64,000 nt of DNA, taken from GCA-003244245 sp963822695. GTDB lineage: Bacteria > Actinomycetota > Actinomycetes > Mycobacteriales > Pseudonocardiaceae. The translations under genes and the position numbers were made by a program. Shown one piece after another: positions 60,717 to 64,000 of the stretch (its first letter is position 1; each line of letters opens with the position of its first letter). Location of the stretch: contig CAWGJH010000001.1 of assembly GCA_963822695.1 (NCBI GenBank), positions 1 to 64,000 on the forward strand, given 5' to 3'. The notes below the pieces were generated by a model, which did no database searches, had not been told where the DNA came from, and saw only the letters and a program-made list of their open reading frames with translations.

Positions 60717-63150
60717 GTGCGCCACGAGGCGCTTCGTTGCATTCCCGATTCAGTCGGGAGGAACTCGGAGGGATGTTCTTGGGTCTGATGGCTTACCTGA
60801 ATCCGAAAGGAGACCGGGGACAATAGCATGCCAGGAAAGCGGCGGTCGCGCTCAGGCGTATGAGGCGAGGCGCTGCGGGACCCGCGCGATATGGTGAACA
60901 GCTGGATTGCTTGATACCCCAATCTCCAGATGATGCAAATCACCATCCACCGGAAAGACGCCCGATACCGGTGCCGCATCCTGTGTCGGTATAGGTACGC
61001 GCCCGGCACAACCTCCGGGATGTGGAGCGATGCCCAATGAGGGTATTCAAGGAGATGAGTGGGGCACCTAAGTCGCGCTGTGACGTGCAACGAAGACGAA
61101 CGTGGGATCGCCTAAGGGGTGCGAACCCTATGGTGACGGAGGCCTCGTAGTAGTCGTGGGAGTCACGCCCCACCAAGGAGGACGGGAAAGCCGTCCACAG
61201 TCGGGCGAAGGGGGCCAGGTGATCGGATATCTATGAGCTGGGAGGTATGCGTAATGCAGAACGCCAAAACAGTGCTGGATGTCCTCCGTGAACGCGGGAG
61301 GCGTGGCCTGCCGTGCAACGAGCTCTATCGACAGTTGTTCAACCCGGGCTTGTATCTGCTGGCTTACGGGCGTCTATACTCCAACCAAGGGGCCATGACG
61401 CCCGGGGTCAATGGGGAGACCGCGGATGGCATGTCCGAGGCAAAGATCGGTCGCATCATCGATGCTTTGCGCTACGAGCGCTACCGATTCCAGCCAGTCA
61501 AGCGGATTTACATCCCGAAAAAGAACGGGAAGATGAGACCGCTCGGCTTGCCGTCCTGGACGGACAAACTCGTCGGCGAGATGGTCCGCCTCCTACTGGA
61601 GGCATACTATGAACCGACGTTCTCGGACCGATCCCACGGTTTCCGTCCCCGCCGGGGCTGCCACACCGCGCTGCGCGAAGTGGCCGACACATGGGCGGGG
61701 ACGACCTGGTTCATCGAGGGAGATATCGCCGATTGTTTCGGGTCGCTTGATCATTCGAAGTTACTCGAAATTCTCGGTGAGAAAATCCACGACAAAAGGT
61801 TCCTTAGGCTGTTGCGTAACATGCTGGAAGCCGGATACCTGGAGGACTGGGAATGGAACGCTACCCTCTCCGGCGCGCCACAGGGCGGGGTGGCTTCACC
61901 AGTCCTTTCCAATATTTATCTGGACCGGTTGGACAAGTTCGTGGAAAAAGATCTCATTCCACAGTACACCCGAGGAGGCCGGAAGGCGGACAACCCCGCC
62001 TACAACCAGGTGAGAACCGCGATGAGGCGTGCTCGCAGGCATGGTGATCATGCCATGGAACGACAACTGCGCAAGCAACTTCACCGCCTGCCCAGCAAGG
62101 ATCCTCGAGATCCTGGCTACCGGCGGTTGAAGTACAGCCGATACGCTGACGATCACCTCCTCGGGTTCATCGGACCGAAGGCCGAAGCCGAAGAGATCAA
62201 AGCTCGCCTCGCCGCGTTCCTGCGTGATGACCTCGCGTTGGAACTCTCCGAGGACAAGACCTTGATCACACACGCCCGCACAGGCGCGGCACGATACCTC
62301 GGCTACGAGATCACCACCCAGCACGCCGACCACAAGATCACCCGTGGTCAACGGTCGGTCAACGGGACCGTCATGTTACGCGTCCCCCAGGCGGTGATCA
62401 GAGCCAAATGCTCCCCCTATCTCAAGCGCGGAAAACCCGAGCGCCGACCCCACCTGATGAATCTCGATAACCATCTGATCATCAACACATACGGGGCCGA
62501 ATACCGGGGGCTCGTCCAGTACTACCTGCTCGCCGGTGACGTCTGGAGACTTCATCGGCTGCATTGGGTCATGCAGACCTCGATGCTCAAGACGCTGGCC
62601 GCCAAGCATCGCTCGACCGTGACGACGATGGCCCGCACGCACAAGGCCGTCATCAGCACACCACACGGGCCGCGCACCTGCATGGAGGCCACCGTTGAAC
62701 GAAAGGGCAGAAAACCACTGGTCACACGGTTCGGTGGGATACCCCTGAAACGGCAGAAGAAAGCGATCCTCACCGATCGCCAACCAACCCCGGACACCAG
62801 CCGCCGCAAAGGCAACGAGCTGATCAAACGGCTCAGGGCAGGCCGGTGCGAGATCTGCGAACAACGGGTCCAGGTGCAGACACACCAGGTCCGCAAGCTC
62901 GCCGACCTCAACCAACCGGGGCGACCACAACCCGCGTGGGCACAACTCATGGCGAAGATACGGCGCAAGACCCTCGTGGTCTGCTCGACCTGCCATGACA
63001 CCATCCACGCGCAGCAACCAACCGCGACACTCACGGGGTAGTCACTGGAGAGCTGGATGATCGGAAACGATCACGTCCAGTTCGGGCCGGGGGCCGCTGG
63101 AAAAGGACTGTGCCAACACGCACGGCACCTCGCCAGCGGCCTACCGGTAC
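60717..63150 (+). ncRNA. Group II intron (ribozyme plus intron-encoded protein)
   Basis: The 5' end GTGCGCC fits the bacterial GUGYG consensus. Domain V is 63050-63083 (GAGCTGGATGATCGGAAACG...CCAGTTC, 34 bases with a GAAA loop). Domain VI follows: CCGGGGGCCGCTGG pairs with CCAGCGGCCT-A-CCGG leaving a bulged A at 63143, exactly 7 bases before the 3' end ...CCGGTAC at 63150. Excision rejoins the transposase frame at a codon boundary. All core 3' elements look intact, so it may still splice and move. Confidence 0.9.
61254..63041 (+). CDS. ltrA: Group II intron reverse transcriptase/maturase
   Basis: The 595-residue intron-encoded protein has RT fingers (KRIYIPKKNGKMRPLGLPSW), HGFRPRRGCHTAL, GDIADCFGSLDH and the catalytic YADD near residue 296. 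A maturase X region follows, then a C-terminal HNH-type endonuclease with paired cysteines (RCEICEQRVQVQTHQVRKLA and VVCSTCHDTIHA). It promotes splicing and retrohoming of the intron. GGAGG is 8 bases before this ATG; an in-frame ATG seven codons upstream overlaps that site. Confidence 0.92.
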   Translation: MQNAKTVLDVLRERGRRGLPCNELYRQLFNPGLYLLAYGRLYSNQGAMTPGVNGETADGMSEAKIGRIIDALRYERYRFQPVKRIYIPKKNGKMRPLGLPSWTDKLVGEMVRLLLEAYYEPTFSDRSHGFRPRRGCHTALREVADTWAGTTWFIEGDIADCFGSLDHSKLLEILGEKIHDKRFLRLLRNMLEAGYLEDWEWNATLSGAPQGGVASPVLSNIYLDRLDKFVEKDLIPQYTRGGRKADNPAYNQVRTAMRRARRHGDHAMERQLRKQLHRLPSKDPRDPGYRRLKYSRYADDHLLGFIGPKAEAEEIKARLAAFLRDDLALELSEDKTLITHARTGAARYLGYEITTQHADHKITRGQRSVNGTVMLRVPQAVIRAKCSPYLKRGKPERRPHLMNLDNHLIINTYGAEYRGLVQYYLLAGDVWRLHRLHWVMQTSMLKTLAAKHRSTVTTMARTHKAVISTPHGPRTCMEATVERKGRKPLVTRFGGIPLKRQKKAILTDRQPTPDTSRRKGNELIKRLRAGRCEICEQRVQVQTHQVRKLADLNQPGRPQPAWAQLMAKIRRKTLVVCSTCHDTIHAQQPTATLTG

Positions 63151-64000
63151 TACCTGCTGGCGATGGTGCTGTTCTTCCAGTCCAGCTACGGCGAGGTGTG
63201 GAACAAGCTGGTGGCTGGGCTGGAGTGGGCGAAGCGGTTCCGGGTACGGCTGGCGCTGGGCATGCAGCCGAGTCCGGCGGCGATCACCTACGCGCGCCAG
63301 CGGCTGGGCTGGGAGGTGATGGCCCGGCTGATGGAGCAGGTGGCCGGGCCGTTGGCCGGGCAGGAGTCCGCCTCGGCGTTCGTGTCCGGGATGCGCCTGG
63401 TCGCGGTGGATGGGATGTGTGTGGACGTGCCGGATACGCCGGAGAACGGTGCGGAGTTCGGCTACCCGGGCAACGACGAGCGCAGGGGTCCGTTCCCGCA
63501 GATCCGCCTGGTCAGCTTCGGCGAGTGCGGGACCCGGGCGGTGCTGGGGGCGGCCTGCGCGGCGCTGGCCACCGGGGAACAGGCCCTGACCCGCCGACTG
63601 CTGGGCAAGCTGGGCCGCGGTGACCTGCTCATCGCCGACCGCAATTTCCTGTCGCATGGCCTGCTCACCGAGGTGCTGGCCGCCGGGGTGCACGTGCTGT
63701 GGCGGGCCAAAAGCGACATCGACCTGCCGGTGCTGGAGGTGTTTTCCGATGGCACCTACCGATCACGGATCGCCGACCCGGCCGCCGCCAGGCGGATGCG
63801 CCGCAAGGGCACAGACCCCCAAGACATCCCTGGCATCGACGTGCGGGTGATCGAGTACTCGGTCACCTCCGAGGACGGCAGCGAGGTATCTGAGACCTTC
63901 ACCCTGGTCACCGACATCCTCGACCCGCAGGTTCTCACCCCGGAGCAGGCCGCCGGTGCATACGCTTCCCGCTGGCAGCTGGAAACCTGCTTCGATGAGC
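63151..64000 (+). CDS. IS4-type transposase, 3' exon, incomplete at window end
   Basis: The frame is open to the end of the window: YLLAMVLFFQSSYGEVWNKL, the first catalytic Asp in LVAVDGMCVDVP, the second in LIADRNFLSHG, and the Glu region YASRWQLETCFDE just before the edge. The motifs (including YxxRWxxE) are those of active IS4-family enzymes. Translation requires intron splicing to join the 5' exon. Confidence 0.85.

Larger units (their letters stand above)
60523..64000 (+). mobile_element. IS4-type insertion sequence carrying a group II intron, right end outside window
   Basis: The element begins near 60523-60530, directly after the truncated regulator, and runs off the window. It contains two transposase exons (60549-60716 and from 63151) and a complete intron between them. 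The terminal inverted repeat could not be confirmed because the right end is not in view. Confidence 0.75.

Overview
The window is high-GC DNA from an actinomycete. A core block has the order adnA-adnB ... uvrD2-whiB7-ABC1 kinase-ThiF-like protein-DUF2342 protein-PDZ/Lon protease-UPF0182 protein, which matches the mycobacterial Rv3202c to Rv3193c neighbourhood. Together with the calerythrin-type EF-hand protein this suggests a Pseudonocardiales-like host; the assignment is inferred from gene content and was not tested.

Bases 1 to 16800 are an accessory, decaying region. It holds a helix-turn-helix regulator, fragments of at least two kinds of IS6-type element, two MazF/PemK-type toxin-antitoxin pairs, an EF-hand protein, an O-methyltransferase, a TetR-SDR-NMT1-like gene set, ISKra4-type remnants and a MITE-like element. 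A patatin-like protein, a terpene synthase and a serine recombinase are clearly broken, and there is a group II intron 3' remnant.

Bases 16859 to 23719 carry an alkyltransferase-like DNA repair gene and the AdnAB helicase-nuclease pair. AdnA appears to have Asn in place of the acidic residue of its nuclease D-x-K motif.

Bases 23981 to 39738 separate adnB from uvrD2, where mycobacteria carry only a few small genes. The most unusual content is at 24548 to 29769. Four tandem cassettes each consist of a conserved 200-base upstream block, a strong Shine-Dalgarno site, a small gene with a nearly invariant 28-residue N-terminus and a glycine-rich tail, and a private hairpin terminator. They are followed by an M50 membrane metalloprotease with a possible PqqD-like N-terminal domain and a translationally coupled GIN-domain lipoprotein whose linker resembles the peptide tails. 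A LAL-type LuxR regulator lies next. This looks like an undescribed secreted glycine-rich peptide (RiPP-like) system. Downstream are a saccharopine-dehydrogenase-like enzyme, an active/inactive M16 peptidase pair, and a two-gene radical SAM plus PIMT-like methyltransferase operon, bracketed by the M16 gene and a scrambled fragment of it.

Bases 39812 to 51213 are intact core genes, including whiB7 with a recognisable WhiB7-type promoter, an upstream ORF and an attenuator hairpin. An initiator tRNA gene follows.

Bases 51349 to 64000, beyond the tRNA, are an integrated conjugative-element remnant: excisionase (plus a second excisionase fragment touching the tRNA), a replication-relaxation protein, a frameshifted TraG/VirD4-like ATPase, small genes and a truncated XRE/NB-ARC regulator. 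A DNA methyltransferase is interrupted by an ISAs1-type element with a 10-base target duplication. At the end an IS4-type transposase gene is split by a complete group II intron whose ends, domain V and branch-point domain VI can be read from the sequence.
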